A DNA stretch of 64,000 nucleotides from Adiantum capillus-veneris (GCA_014529385.2 CM043944.1:76211884-76275883), one strand, 5' to 3'; positions 33,365-45,459 are shown, counted from the stretch's first letter. The notes: generated by a model not told the origin, from the letters alone. Made by a program: numbers and translations.

Positions 33365-34690
33365 TTAAGGAATTTTCATTCCTTTGGCACTCATATGCCC
33401 AAGCCGGTAGTGCCACACCGCATTGCCGACTTCTGTAGTTGTTACACAAGCTGAAGGTTGTGTGCTAGCAGTACACAAGTAAAGTGTACCAACCTTTTCT
33501 CCCGTGGACACCACCAAAGATCCCTTTGAGATCTTCCACCGTTTGTTTCCAAATGCAATGTTGTGACCTTCATCATCCAATTGTCCTGTAGAGATCAAAT
33601 TTTTGTGAAGAGAAGGAACATGCCTAACATCTCTAAGCTTCAACTCATTTCCGCTAGCAGTTTTGACACAAATTGTACCTTTGCCGACAATTTCACAAGC
33701 TTCATCATCTCCCGAGTATACATACCCAAAATTACCTTTGGTGTAATCTTGGAAATGTTTCTTGTGTGGTGTCGCATGGAATGAAGCCCTAGAATCTACT
33801 ATCCAGGAATTAGACACATTGTCTAATGAGAGAATTAAAGCATCTTGCTCTACTTTACCTCCCACATTGGCCTTCGATGTTGGCTTGTTGTCTTAAAACT
33901 CCGACTCCTTCTTCTTCATGGACCAGCAATCCTTCTTGATGTGGCCCTTCTTTCCGCAGTTCCAACATTCAAGAATTGACTTTGTGCGTGACTTGCTCCG
34001 CCTTGAGCGATCCTGACCCTTTTGGTTTTTGAAGCTCTCCTTAGGCTTTCCTCTTGTTTCCACCGAGAATGTAGTACTTGATGATTCTTTTGTGCTTCTC
34101 CTTTGCATTTCCTCGCTTAGGAGAACACCCACAAGATCATCAAACTTAAGAGTATTTGTGCCAGAGATAGAATTACTTACAGCCATAACAAGGCTATCCC
34201 AACTATCTAGTAGAGATGATAGTATAAGGAGAGCTCGCACTTCATCATCAAAATTGATTTTCATCGATCGAAGTTGACTTATGTTTGTGTTAAAGTCATT
34301 TAGATGTTCTGCAACTGAACTATTCTCTACCAATTTTAATTTAAATAAGCACTTCATGAGAAATACCTTATTGGATGCCGATGGTTTCTCATAGAAGTCG
34401 TCAAGTGACTTTATCAAGTCCTTTGTGGTATTCATCTCCAAAACTTTGAAGGCAACCGTTGAAGCCAAGCTTAACCGTATTCCCCAGTGCCTTTCGGTCA
34501 AGGACAATCCATGCTTCATATGCCATCGTTGCGGGCTTCTTTGCAAGACCGCCTAGTGGCAAATAGAGGTCCTTCTGGTAGAGATAGTCTTCAATCTGCA
34601 TCTTTCAATGTTGGTAGCTTTGCGCTGAACTTCTCAATATTGAGCTTCCCTTCCTCGCTATTACTCCAACTCAATCCAAGGAATCCTTTC
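33365..34690 (-). pseudogene. Copia F gag and protease
   Basis: The frame starts near 34690 (LNIEKFSAKLP), shifts near 34610, reads MQIEDYLYQKDLYLPLGG from 34601, then the main gag frame 34546-33896 with FEKPS/LMKCLFKLKL-type capsid residues and the CCHC knuckle CWNCGKKGHIKKDC near 33960. One TAA (33893-33895) separates it from the protease, 33865-33365 in the same frame. The protease motif reads IVDSRASFHATP: the invariant DSG is DSR. A pre-integrase region (AVWHYRLGHMSAKGM) ends the block. Confidence 0.87.
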
Positions 34691-34720
34691 CTTGAGATAA
34701 TTTAGCTACGTGAAAACCTT

Positions 34721-34733
34721 GCTCTGATACTAG
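34721..34733 (-). other. Copia F primer binding site
   Basis: The minus strand reads TAGTATCAGAGC, one base from the initiator-Met tRNA complement TGGTATCAGAGC, directly beside the 5' LTR. Confidence 0.85.
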
Positions 34734-34734
34734 T

Positions 34735-35476
34735 TGTTAAGAAATAAGATGTAGCTAAATAGATAATTGAGTAGATTACTTAATGGAGAGAGATAGATTT
34801 TCTCACACTAGATTTTGAAATAGAGAGAGAGAGTACACATGATATACATGGTTCGCCCAATGTGGGATACGTTCATGGGAAAGCACCACTCAATGGCTTT
34901 AGTACTTCAAAACAAGAAGTAGTTTACAAAGGGATTATATCCTTTTGGAGCTCCCGCCTTGCTTCACTCTCACCACCTCAGACCCACCTTGTTGCATCAA
35001 CTTCACACTCTAAAATGTGTGTGGAGATGGAATTCTTTTATAGGCCAAAAGAGCTACCCTCTCTCATGAGAGGCAGCCATGTGTAGCCGCTCTCGTGTAG
35101 TTAAGTCCAAATTGGACCCTCTAATTTGCCCATGTGTGGCCGCCCTTGAGAATACAAGTCCTCCTTTGAAATCCGCCACCGGCCATTGGATTCGGCCATC
35201 AGCCACTGGCCATTGACTTTCGACCATCGACCACTGGCAATTGACTACCGGCCACCGACCAATCGGCCAAACAACCGGCCGGTTTTCGCCTGCCGTCTGG
35301 TCATAAATATTCCGACGAGACTGGGCGTGAAAATTTTGGTTTCCGGCAAGTGATTTTATTTTTCGGCGAGTTATTTTTCTTTACGCACGATGGCTTGTCC
35401 TCATAATGGGGGCCTTACAAATGTGTGTTTTTAACGCAAAAAATTACAAGGGGTAAATCAGGCTCCATACTTAACA
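34735..35476 (-). repeat. Copia F 5' LTR with promoter
   Basis: Aligns with 29915-30610. Minus-strand TATA box at 35035-35042. Contains an expanded block of CCGGCCAC/CATTGACT-like short repeats (35175-35290), longer than in the partner LTR, which explains the 46-bp length difference. Confidence 0.93.
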
Positions 35477-35481
35477 AATGT

Positions 35482-36403
35482 TACATTCCCTTGAATGTAA
35501 TAACTTGATTTTTGCTCAACCACTTCATCCCTAAAATTCCTTATATACATTTATTCATCTTGCCTACAAAAAATTGAATGAAAACTAGAATGAAGTTTTA
35601 AGTTGTCATGAGGGTCTAGGTCTTCCTTGTTTGTGAAAATAGTATACCTACCAAATGGGTCGAGCCTCCAGTTGGAGCCTCGAGTTGCAGACTCTTAATG
35701 AAGAAATTAGGTTTGAGCTTATCTTGAAATGTCTTCTTTTCATTTTGTGTTTTTTTGTTCTTTAAAAATATTAATTTCTAAAATGATCTTATTAACTTTG
35801 ATATTTGTTACAAAATTTGTTACCAAATCGCATCGGTCTGAGTACTTTCAAGGGAGCTTCTCTTGCTATACCTTGCACTAAAACTTGTTCACCATTTTCA
35901 TTTCTGAGAAGAAACATTCCCTTTTGTAGGAAAGATGAGGTGTAAAAAATGTTCTAGCATGGTTTTTGTTTCGTTTTGAGAGAAATTACTTCCATTTCCT
36001 CTTTGTATACTTTTGAGAACTCCTCCTTCTCAACAACTCCATACCATTCTCTATTTTTCATTCTCCCTTGCACGTTCCTATGAACTTATTCTTCGTGAAA
36101 GTTCCATGCCATTTCCTTTTGTCACTCCCTCACTCTCTTCCTACAAAATCTTTATATATGGGCTTGGGTTAGAAACTGCACTTGATATCACTTGCAAGGT
36201 ACATGCTAGGGTCCACCGACTGCACCAACTCCAAAAGGATAAACCATGATTCCTGACATCCTCCCCGCTTGAGATTGACACCAAGACATGACTACTCCTC
36301 CTCTTTGATGCCAAATCAAGGGGGTGGGAACATTCACTTTTCTCATATGGAACCCTTAACTCGGAAACACCTTTTCTTATCCGGTTTTCAAATTTCCAAT
36401 CAA
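35482..36403. other. Non-coding stretch between two Copia elements
   Basis: AT-rich from 35482 to 36000, then mixed. A minus-strand frame runs through 36141-36403 only as an extension of the Copia E RT frame into unrelated sequence. TATATAAAG on the minus strand (near 36151-36160) may be an old LTR promoter. No gene recognised. Confidence 0.4.
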
Positions 36404-36700
36404 AGTCATTGGTTTGTGCATAACCTTTGGTCACAAGTCTAGCCTTGTACCTATTCACACTGCCATCAGCATTATGCTTTAATTTGTAAACCCACTTACA
36501 TCCAATTTCCTTCTTATACTTTGGTAATGGAACCAATTCCCATGTTCCATTTGCATCAAATGTATTAGTCTCTTCATCCATAGCTTGCCACCATTTGTCA
36601 TTCTTGACAGCATTCTCAAAACATGTGGGCTCTATAATCTTTGCCATAAATGCACAATTACGAGCCACATAACTGTCATAAGTCAATCTCTACACATGAT
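36404..36700 (-). pseudogene. Copia E reverse transcriptase, N-terminal fragment
   Basis: The minus frame from 36686 reads ENAVKNDKWWQAMDEETN, GTWELVPLPKYKKEIGCKW and YKARLVTKGYAQ, the RT opening of Copia polyproteins. Homology ends at about 36404, so the rest of RT and all of RNase H are missing. The frame continues into unrelated DNA, forming a chance fusion. Confidence 0.85.
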
Positions 36701-37870
36701 TTCTTGCTCTTTTGACCTGTGTGGTCCAAGATCACTTCTAGATGCCCTATTCGCTGCTTGCATTCTTCTTGCACCCGAAGTTTTCACAAAGGATATGCCA
36801 AACTCTTCATCCAAACTCTGCTAAAACCATTGTTATCGTTCATCATCATAACCAACACACAAATTTGGCAACTTAGGGGCATCATCAAGATTTTCATTTC
36901 CTTTTCTTGATACATTTGAAGAGTTTGTAGGCCTCACTCTTTCACGTAACCTGCCCCACTCCATGGATTCTCACCATGACTTGCACTAGAGGACCCCTGT
37001 GGCCCACTCAAAACTTGTGACTGTACACCTATATTTTTTGCAGTCATGTTCTTGCTTACATCAGCATACCAACTTGCCATTTCATAAAAAAAACAATCCT
37101 TGCTTACCCTCACTTTACCCGTGACAGGATTGTAACACTTGTATCATTTTTGCTCAAGGGAATAGCCAATAAATGCGCACTTTTCAGCTTTTGGATCAAT
37201 CTTACTTCTTAGCTCATCTGGCACATGCACATGAGCAATACATCCAAACACTTTAATGTGATACATCTAATTTTTCAACACTGAACTTTTCTGCAGGTGT
37301 CATATCATGTATTGCAATAGGAGGTGGTCGTGTTCATAATGTAGACACCTCTAGCAACAACCTCAACCCAGTAACAATAAGGCATGCTCTTCTCATTCAT
37401 CAATGCTCTAGCCACTTCTACAATGTGCATGTTCTTTTGCTCAACAATTCATTTTCTTTTGCAGAGTATACTTGCATGAAAACTACCTCTGAGTTCCATG
37501 GTTTTTTAGAGAACCACAATTTTCAAATTTTGAAAATGCATAAACACCTCACTTTTCTACTTCATGAAGTAGACCCATACCTTCCTCGTATGGTCATTAA
37601 TGAAACTCACATAGTATCTACATCCACCCATAGATGCAGTCTTTGTCGGACCCCATATATTTGTATGCACTAAATCCAATGTTCCCTCCTTACATGCGTA
37701 TCATGAGGAAATAATTTTTTTGCATGCTTTCCAAATTGACAAGCTTCACATAATTTTTTCATTTCAGCAACTCAAAATGTAGGTTAACATGTAACCATCT
37801 CTTTAGTCTGCATCATTTTCGGCCTCTACAAATTTACATGACCAATATGTTTGTGCCAAATCTCTATAAC
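36700..37870 (-). pseudogene. Copia E integrase, heavily degraded
   Basis: Across several frames on the minus strand: WHKHIGHVNL (pre-integrase), CEACQFGKHAKKLFPHD (zinc-binding), then recognisable fragments of the core and of the C-terminal part (IKVFGCIAHVHVPDELRSKID, CAFIGYSLEQK). At least ten stops interrupt it. No ORF longer than about 80 codons survives. Confidence 0.7.
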
Positions 37871-38275
37871 TGGAACCACACTTGCACCTCATGCAAGCAT
37901 GGTAGCATTCACCTCGAGCACATTTAAATCTAAAGTAAACATTCTTTCTACTTTTGTTCCTCGTGCAAGCAAACTTCCATCCTTCTTATGCTCTTTGACA
38001 AAGAGACCATTAGAGTTAAACCTAACCTGTAAACCCTGCTCAGTCATATGCCCAATAGAAACTAGGTTTTTTGTAGTGTTGGTTACGTCAAGTACATCAA
38101 CCAAGTACTTAACTCAACCATCTATCATAGACATTGGTACATTTTTTGTATGCATAATAGGATGTGTAGTATCATCCCCACTAGTCTCTACATAACCAGG
38201 AATTTGTAAATTCTTCATTTCCTTAAACCATTCACCATGGCTCATCATGTGATTAGATGCACTACAATCCACATA
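37871..38275 (-). pseudogene. Copia E protease
   Basis: YVDCSASNHMMSHGEWF near 38270-38220 is the active-site block (DSGAS in intact families; here DCSAS). The frame 38104-37889 continues with VTNTTKNLVSIGHMTEQGL and FVKEHKKDGSLLARG. One stop separates them. Inactive. Confidence 0.75.
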
Positions 38276-39300
38276 CTAGACATTATCACTAGATTTTGTC
38301 ATGTCTGTAGACATAATATTCAGCATGTGCTGCATCAAAAATAGCCTCTTGGGCTCATCTGCATTCCTGCTAGTAGTTGCATAATTATTTTGCTGCCTCA
38401 TGTCTGGACAGTCACGTTCAAAGTGACTATGTCTTCCACAACCCAAACAAAATACATTTTTTTGTTGACCTACATTACTGCGTTGCACATTTCCATGAAA
38501 TTTTGGACCCCCCCTTCCTCCAAAGTTTCCTCGACCACCACCTGTGCTCTAACGATGGTTGTAATTTTTTTTTTGTGCTTGGTGGTTGCCTCTTACTTGG
38601 TCTCGTCCACGACCTGTACCACATCATTTTCCTCTTCCTCTGTTGTTGAAAAGGACTTGTTTACAATTGTTTCCACCCTACATAGAGGAATCTTCCTCAA
38701 GTTCCTTCTCTTCCACAATCCATAAGAACACCAAATCTGTAAACGATGGAATGTTCTCTTGAAGATGGATGCTAGTTTTGAACTCTTTGTGTTCAGGACC
38801 CAAACCTTGTAGACATACTTCTATTTTATCATCATCCTTGATTGAAACACCAATCAATGCAAGTGACTCACAGATGTTCTTCATCTTTAGTGAATAATCA
38901 TTGATGGAAAAAAATTTCTTGTGCACATTATTTAGCTCAATCTTCAATTGTATCTTCCTTGCCTTAGCAAAGTGTCCCAAGCCTCCTTAGGAGATTGAGC
39001 ATCCTGTATATGCCCAATCATAGTGTAATGTACACAGACATAAAGTCAATACATGACATTCTGAGCTCCCTAGTTTTAATCTTTAAATGTATTAATTTGC
39101 ACAACACTCGCACACCTTCCTTTGTCAATAGTGGTGCTACTTTGTGCTCTCTATCAATATAGTTCCAAAAACCTTTGCCCATAAGGAAATTGGTTATTCT
39201 GAACTTCCAAGCATGGAAGTTGTTCTTGTCTAGATTCTCATGGACAACCTAGTTAAGCCCATCATTGTTGGACGACGTGTTTCAACCCTTTACATAGTCT
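38276..39300 (-). pseudogene. Copia E gag
   Basis: The frame 38980-38678 gives KIQLKIELNNVHKKFFSINDYSLKMKN and LQGLGPEHKEFKTSI, the capsid region of a Copia gag. The frame 38488-38276 carries the CCHC knuckle CLGCGRHSHFERDC. Between them is a basic Gly/Arg-rich segment with stops, and the N-terminus (39300-38990) is broken into several frames. Confidence 0.8.
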
Positions 39301-39681
39301 TTAAGAAACCTGCTAAAAATAGTCGATTACCATATGTAACCACAATTTGCATACATACACCTGCTTCAATGTACTAAACACTATATGTGCACACTACAGC
39401 CAAACCAAATCTTTCTGCACCACCTATATGTAGATCAGCAAAATCTTGAACCTCGTTTCTTCATGCGAGTTCTCTCAAACTCCAAAACAGGGGTCAGAAC
39501 GCGCCCGAAATGGCACTCTAGTTCCAAAACAAGGGTCAAAATATGCCCAAAAAGGAGTATACAAAACCATGAGATGCACACTCTCCAAGTGGAATCACCT
39601 GAATCCGAGATCGTTGGCGATGGCTCCCAAAAATTCCAAAGCCACTTCCTAGGAGCACTGCTCCAAACTCCTTAGACACAA

Positions 39682-39697
39682 CCAAGATTTAATACCA
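39682..39697 (-). other. Copia E primer binding site candidate
   Basis: The minus strand reads TGGTATTAAATCTTGG beside a TGTCAAG... boundary. TGGTAT fits the initiator-Met tRNA complement, but the following bases differ. Confidence 0.55.
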
Positions 39698-39985
39698 TGT
39701 CAAGAGATAGAGAAGGAGAGAGATTGAGCACTTGCAAGCACTCATACACACACACAAAGATGAAGGCAAAAGATTGTACTTTTTCTTCTTCCCAAAAACT
39801 CAAGATAAGAGGTCTACAAAACATAAGGGAAAACACTACCTAAAAAGGAACTATTACAATACTCTAGTATGAACCGCTAGTGAGTGAGGTGTGTAGGCAA
39901 GTGTGTCATCACTCCGGTAGGTAGACCCCAGCTCGTTGTAGTCCAATTGTAGTATCATTTGCAAAGGTATGAATATCCACCAAGG
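39698..39985 (-). repeat. Copia E 5' LTR candidate (end uncertain)
   Basis: Starts TGTCAAGAGATAGAGAAGG on the plus strand, next to the PBS. No second LTR is present at the left end of E, so the outer boundary is a guess. Contains a short (AC)n run at 39750-39759. Confidence 0.4.
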
Positions 39986-40538
39986 CATGCCAGAAAAGGT
40001 GATGATGACTATCAATGATAATCATCCAAGAGTCGTACATGGTGAGCTTGACATCTCAACACCATTGAGATGGTATGGCTAGTAGCCATGTCCTCAGATA
40101 GCTTCCTTATCCCACCTTTGTCAAAATTTGTCCCCAAGAGCTTACCTATCTCACTTAAGTGAATCTTTCCATCTTTAAAGAAAATAAGATCCTTCATCAA
40201 AGGATCTTTGAAACTTTCACAATCCCTCCTTGCATGGTCAATACTATCACACCATATGCATCTATTGACAAAGCCTTCTCTGTTTTGAGGTCGTTGCCCT
40301 ACAAATTGACATGATGGTTGCCCCTTTTCTTCTAGCCTTATAAGATTTAACTTAAGCTATTGCATTCCTTTAACAATATCATCTAGGATGGATTTTTAAC
40401 TCTTTCCAACCATAATCACAGGCTTTATGGGACTCTCGAGAACACTTGGGGCTTGAGGGTTGACTATCATCTTGTCTCTTTGTTGTTTTCGCTTAGCTAG
40501 TAGTGAAATGGCATCTTTGACCTCATTCCAAACGGTCT

Positions 40539-40542
40539 TTAA
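40539..40542. other. TTAA flank of TIR element 1 (left)
   Basis: TTAA directly precedes CACTAAGTTGGTAA, and TTAA follows the right end at 41410-41413. It may be a target duplication or the outermost bases of the TIR. Confidence 0.5.
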
Positions 40543-41409
40543 CACTAAGTTGGTAATGGGACACTTTTATGTCCTAGGACACTTTTATGTCCTGTGAAGT
40601 GACCATTTTCCTAGAATTATGTCAAGAGTTTCAAAATGGATTTGGAGGTGCTATCTGTCTAGAAAGTTGTATCATGAGCTGAAAAAAACTTGACATTTTT
40701 TTGGAATATCAATTCCATCTTTAACCTTGTCCTTGCACAACATTTCACAACCTAAACTGTGTGAAAAAACGGGTCGTGTTTTTGGCTTTTTTCAAATTTT
40801 TGCAACTATACCACTCTAGAATTCATGTTTGTGAGGTCTATAATGCTAGAGAACTATCTTTAGTAGTCCTCAACATGTCCTGATGCTTCTAGGGAGAAAT
40901 AAATGTTAAAGTTGTAAGTTATGACCAAATTACAAAAATTGTCAAATCTTGTTTTTTAGCCAATTTTAGCTCTTCTATGATTTTTTTGGTGGCTTTCATG
41001 ATATCCAAATGCAGTTTTGATTCTCTATGTCGCATATTGTAACTTAAAGCTAATATTCCTTGAGTTTTGGGGCACCTAATACCCTATTTTGCATAGTAGA
41101 CAACGATGGTTGATTTTTTCAATTATAGAAGAAAACGAAACATTCTAGTATATCAAGTGTAGCTTTTTTAATATTGTTAGTTTCTTGTGACAACTACATG
41201 CATTTTGTAGCTAGTAACCATATCTAGTCATAAGGATCAAATTTGGCTAGATATTGAGTAGTTTCTTATTTTTTCCATGTGTAGTAGGCCTTGAATTATA
41301 ACCTCATGAAAGGATTTTACAAAATGAGTGGATCTACTATGGTTTTGGAGGTTTTTTTCAAAACCCTGAAAGGACACTTTTATGTCCTGTTAGGTTACCA
41401 ACCTAGTGT
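40543..41409. mobile_element. Non-autonomous TIR element, copy 1 (867 bp)
   Basis: Termini CACTAAGTTGGTAA and, at the right, the inverse of CACTAGGTTGGTAA. Subterminal GGACACTTTTATGTCC occurs at 40559 and in tandem at 40577, and once near the right end (41372). It has no coding capacity. Element 2 (44102-45459) is clearly related along its whole length. The insertion splits a Gypsy gag remnant, which gives its boundaries. Superfamily unresolved: TTAA fits piggyBac-like, TA fits Tc1/mariner-like, CACTA ends fit CACTA-like but without a matching 3-bp duplication. Confidence 0.75.
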
Positions 41410-42069
41410 TAAGCCTTGTTCAACATCATTGTCCTCAAGTAGTAACTCTAGCTTCTCTTGAATCTCTTTACCTGCTGCCTACAAAAATAGCTATGTCTTC
41501 TCTGAGTTTAGGGTAGCCTTTTCAATCCTTGAAAGCTAATCATAGTGGTGTTCACATTCCCTTAACAATTCGTTAGATGAAAATCCCTCTTTTGGCCTAG
41601 CTCCCAGTCTAAAAAAGTCCTCTTTGTCACCCTTTAGGAGTCTTCCATGAAATACTGTTCTTTTAAGGATAATTTGAATTCTTTTTAAATTTTTCCATGC
41701 TCATTTTTACTTCCCCTTACATGCTCGCTGATCTCGGTAACCACATCTAGTTCAAAACTTTGCACCATCTCTGCTTCGGGCACTCAATGTAGCTCCATCT
41801 CCTCTACATACCCAAAAAGATACTTTATTACATCTTTACCAATTAATTGGTCCTTTTTTATTATAATAGATGGAAGTGCTTTGGGTGAGGAAAGATCCCT
41901 CCTTTTAGCAGCTTGTTGCTGCTGCATAAACATCGTAAAGGCTTGAAACATTTGCATTGTGACTGTATCAAACCAAACCCAATATTTATCTTGTTGCTCC
42001 ATATCTTTAGAGATTTGATTTGAGACCTTAAATGAAGTTTTTGAACTCTCACCCTAGCCTACTTCATGC

Positions 42070-44097
42070 CAAGTCCACCAAACTTGTGTCATGTAGTATG
42101 CAATGTAGCTAGGAAAGCATTGGACCTTTGATTGGGAGAGTTTACAACAAAATCAAGAAAGTCGTAGAAGATTTGAGGCTAAAAAGACACTCACAAAGAA
42201 CAAAAATCCAGCCATGAAATATTTACTCTGAAAAAGAGCCAAGATGAACTTAAAACTCATGTGTGTGAAGATTTGATGTAGCCTCCCTGCCAATTGCACA
42301 ATTGTAGTGCTCTTTCGCCCTGATAAAAACCCTAAAAAAACACTTCAATTATCCATCATAGCCATTTCATGAAATCTTCAGAACTTTATTAGAGATTCCC
42401 AAGTAGGTTTTTGAAGAGGGGAAACCCTAGTTGGTGGACTCACATCCTCGAATACAGGGTTGGAACAGCACGGGACTGAATAGCAGACCATAAGTGCAAG
42501 CTTTGTATCCCATCATAGAGGAGCTCAAAGTAATGATATTGATGTTCCAAGATGTTCCTTTAGCTCTCATAGTCACGTAACCATGAGTGATGTTGCATTT
42601 TGAGCCATATTTGATCATTTTTGGGTCATTCTTTATCATTTTATGACCTTTTTTTTCATTTTTTGCCCAAAAATGCCCTTTTTCTCTGTAAATAGTACAA
42701 TTAAGTTAGAAAAAGTCCCTAAAATTGTGGAAAAATCAATTGGGATCTTGAACCTCATTTTACCACTTGGCAAGCAATGTGGATGCAGAAAAAAAATCAT
42801 GTTTTAATGTGAAAAAACATGAAACAATGCCATATCTAGGGCCTCATCTGTCCATCAAGGTATGTACACGACTACAACAGTGCATTTGTTTTTGTATATA
42901 TCACACTACGTACATCATAGCCTTTGGTCCCACATAGCAAAAGCATTGAGGGTTTAGGTAATCATTCATCATGCATACTATTTAGGTAAATATTATCTCT
43001 AGTCACATATGGTTAAAGAGAGTGCTTTCTACTCTCTATATACCATATTAGTCTCGTATTCTAAAGAACTTGCAATAATGGAACTTGAAATAACATCGTG
43101 GTTAGTTATGATTAGTAACGAACCATATTTAGAGGGAAACAATAAAATTAAGAAGTTATTTATTTTTCCCAAGCATAAAAATAAATCACTTTCATAGAAG
43201 TGCAATAGCATAAAGAGAACAAGAAAATATTATGTGTGTATATAGGATAGAGTCTTCTCCTCGATTTGAGAGTCTAAAGAAGCGTGTTGATGTAGTTGGG
43301 TCTTTCACTCTTTATTTAGATTGAAGACAACCAATTTGGCTACTTGGAATGAGAGAATGGGAAGAGGCAAAAGGAATTCAAGTTATGAGAATTAGGAGAG
43401 CAAAGAGGGAGACGGTAATGTGAAGAAGAAGATCAAATCTTTGACAAACTTGATTAGCGTTTTGGCCATGTCTTCTCTTGGAGAGAGACAGTGTGTGTAG
43501 GAGGTGTGTGTGTGTGTGTGAAAGAGGCTTAGCTACGGCTTTCTAAAGACTACTCTCAAGTTTGTACGTTGAGAAATGAAGGAGAGAAGTATAAAATGAG
43601 AAGAGAAGTCTTCTTTTATGCACATTCTAGATAAGTTCCTTCACTTATCTTGATAGATTATCTTCCTTACCGATAAATTCTTTCTACTTATCTTGATAAC
43701 TTATCTTGCGTTTCAAAAATTCTTCAATAAGTTACTTACTCGCCTTATCCTTATCTTCTCTTTTCCTTCTTTATCTTTTTGTTTTCCTTTTTCCTTCTCT
43801 TATCTTTTTCTTTTTTCTTATCTTTTTATTTATGTTAATTTCTCTCAAAATGAAATAAAAAGCTAATCTCGATGCCATGGTATAAACAAAAAGTGCCTTG
43901 TGAGTATACTTTGGTGTGCAATTGAAACCAAATTTACTTGAATATTTTTTTTCTTTTTTAAAGACAATGGCTTAGATGTGGTAGTCAAAAGTAAGGATTA
44001 GGAGGACGCCTTTACAAACTCCCCAATAGAAACAAAGAGCTTTCCTCAGCTCAAAACAATAAAGGTAGGTGTAAATCTTCAGCCGCAAGCTACACCT
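42070..44097. other. Stretch without recognised gene
   Basis: AT-rich sequence. 43210-43850 has GT-rich and pyrimidine-rich tracts (CTTATCTTTTTC-type) that recall an LTR or leader of the Gypsy gag on the minus strand, but no LTR partner is present. No domain-like ORF. Confidence 0.4.
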
Positions 44098-44101
44098 TTA
44101 A

Positions 44102-45459
44102 CACTAGAATGGTAACAAGACACTTTTATGTCCTTGGACACTTTTATGTCCTTGGACACTTTTGTGTCCTGTTAAGTGACCATTTTTCTTGAATTATTTG
44201 AAGAGTATGAAAATGAATTTCTAGGTGCTATATATCCACAAAGTTGCCTTATGAGCTGAAAAAAACTTAGCATTTTTTTTGGAGTATCAATCTCACCATT
44301 AACCTTACTCTTGCACAACATTTTTGAACCTAAACTGTGTGAAAAAACGGGTCCTGTTTTTGGCTTTTTTCCAATTTTTGTCAACTATACCACTCTAAAC
44401 TTCATGTTTGTGAGGTTTAGATGGCTAGAGGTTAGGCCTTCATAGTTCTCAACATGTTTTGATGCTTGTAGGGAGAGCTAAGTGTTAAAAGTGAAAGTTA
44501 TGACCAATTTACAAGAATTGCATAATCCTGTTTTTTGGCCAAAATTAGCACTTTTATGATTTTTTTGGTGGCTTTATTGATATCCAAATTCAATTTTGAT
44601 TGTGTAAGTGTAATGTATAACATAAAGCTAATCTTCCTTGAGTTTTGGGGGTTCTAATATGCTATATAGCATAGTATATGATGATGGTTGAGTTTTTTGA
44701 TTGCTAAAGAATACAACACATTTTAGAGTAGCAAGTATAACTTTCTCAATATTGCTAGTTTCTTAGGCCAATTGTGTGTATTTTGTAGGTAGTAACCATA
44801 TCTAATCATAGACTACAAACTTGGCTAGATATTGAGTAGTTTCTATGGGTTTCTAGAGGTCATAATGCTAAACCCAGTTTTTTCATGTTTGCTGTATTTA
44901 GCACTTTATCATTGCCCCCAAAGTTCCAATTGTAAGAGATCCATTATCCTTTTGACATGCTCCATGGCTCCTTTTTAATCCAAAGGCCCAAAGGGAACTA
45001 AGAAAACATGTATATAGTAGCTGTATTGAGAGTGACTATAGAAACTTTGATGATAGGTCCGTAGAATGGCAAAAATGCAACCTTTTTTGAACCTATTGTT
45101 TTTGCCCAAAAAACAATTAGTGAGGTAAAAGCAACCATATGTTTTGGTCACCAACCCGCTGAAGTTAACGAGGCATTTTATTTCATGTCCTACAAAAATC
45201 CCCACTCTTATTTATATGCAATCAACTGTAAGAAATTGTTGTTTTGGGAAAAATGCACTGGTCCATCAACTTTGGAGGCTTGTACAGACCAAGGGATGAG
45301 AGAAATTACAAGTTTCTCATTTTTTCCATATGTAGTAGTTATTGAACTATAAGCTCATGAAAGGATTTTTCAAAATGAGTGGATCTACTATGGTTTTGGA
45401 AATTTTTCCCAAAACCCTGAAAGGGCACTTTTATTTCGTGTTAGGTTACCATTCTAGTG
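44102..45459. mobile_element. Non-autonomous TIR element, copy 2 (1358 bp)
   Basis: Terminal inverted repeats CACTAGAATGGTAAC, perfect at both ends, flanked by TTAA at 44098-44101 and 45460-45463. Left subterminal region has three tandem copies of GGACACTTTTRTGTCC-like words (44118-44171). Matches copy 1 in order, and carries about 470 bp (44845-45316) absent from copy 1, bounded by GTTTCT in both. No transposase frame; the 76-codon minus ORF inside is unconvincing. Confidence 0.75.

Larger units (their letters stand above)
29915..35476 (-). mobile_element. Complete but decayed Ty1/Copia element F
   Basis: 5562 bp bounded by LTRs (696 and 742 bp) and 5-bp duplications AATGT. Minus-strand order: 5' LTR 35476-34735, PBS, gag, protease, integrase, RT, RNase H, PPT, 3' LTR 30610-29915. 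Domain sequences (for example LRSDNGGEY, FGYRLW, GDLEEEIYM) are close to the Tork/Tnt1-like lineage of plant Copia elements. It carries many stops, a protease active-site change and an integrase tandem duplication, so it is inactive. Confidence 0.93.
39990..42060 (-). pseudogene. Gypsy gag remnant, split by TIR element
   Basis: Minus strand from about 42002: Gln-rich FDTVTMQMFQAFTMFMQQQQ, then LIGKDVIKYLFGYVEEMELH-VPEAEMVQSF, EISEHVRG and EDS-RVTKRTFLDWEL, which is the capsid layout of a plant Gypsy gag, with three stops. It is cut by the TIR element at 41409-40543. It resumes at 40540 and near 40290-40220 gives CIWCDSIDHARRDC, a CCHC zinc knuckle, ending DDYH at a stop near 40012. The two parts are collinear on either side of the insertion. 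Confidence 0.7.

Noticed and set aside
36141-36403. Extension of the Copia E RT frame with Trp/Ser-rich sequence, possible gene fusion
   Set aside because: RT homology ends at about 36404 and what follows has no domain; a chance read-through past a truncation.
40543-41409. CACTA (En/Spm) transposon from the CACTA...TAGTG ends
   Set aside because: CACTA elements make 3-bp direct duplications; here the bases next to the ends are TAA and TTA, not direct repeats, and the shared flank is TTAA. Kept as an open option only.
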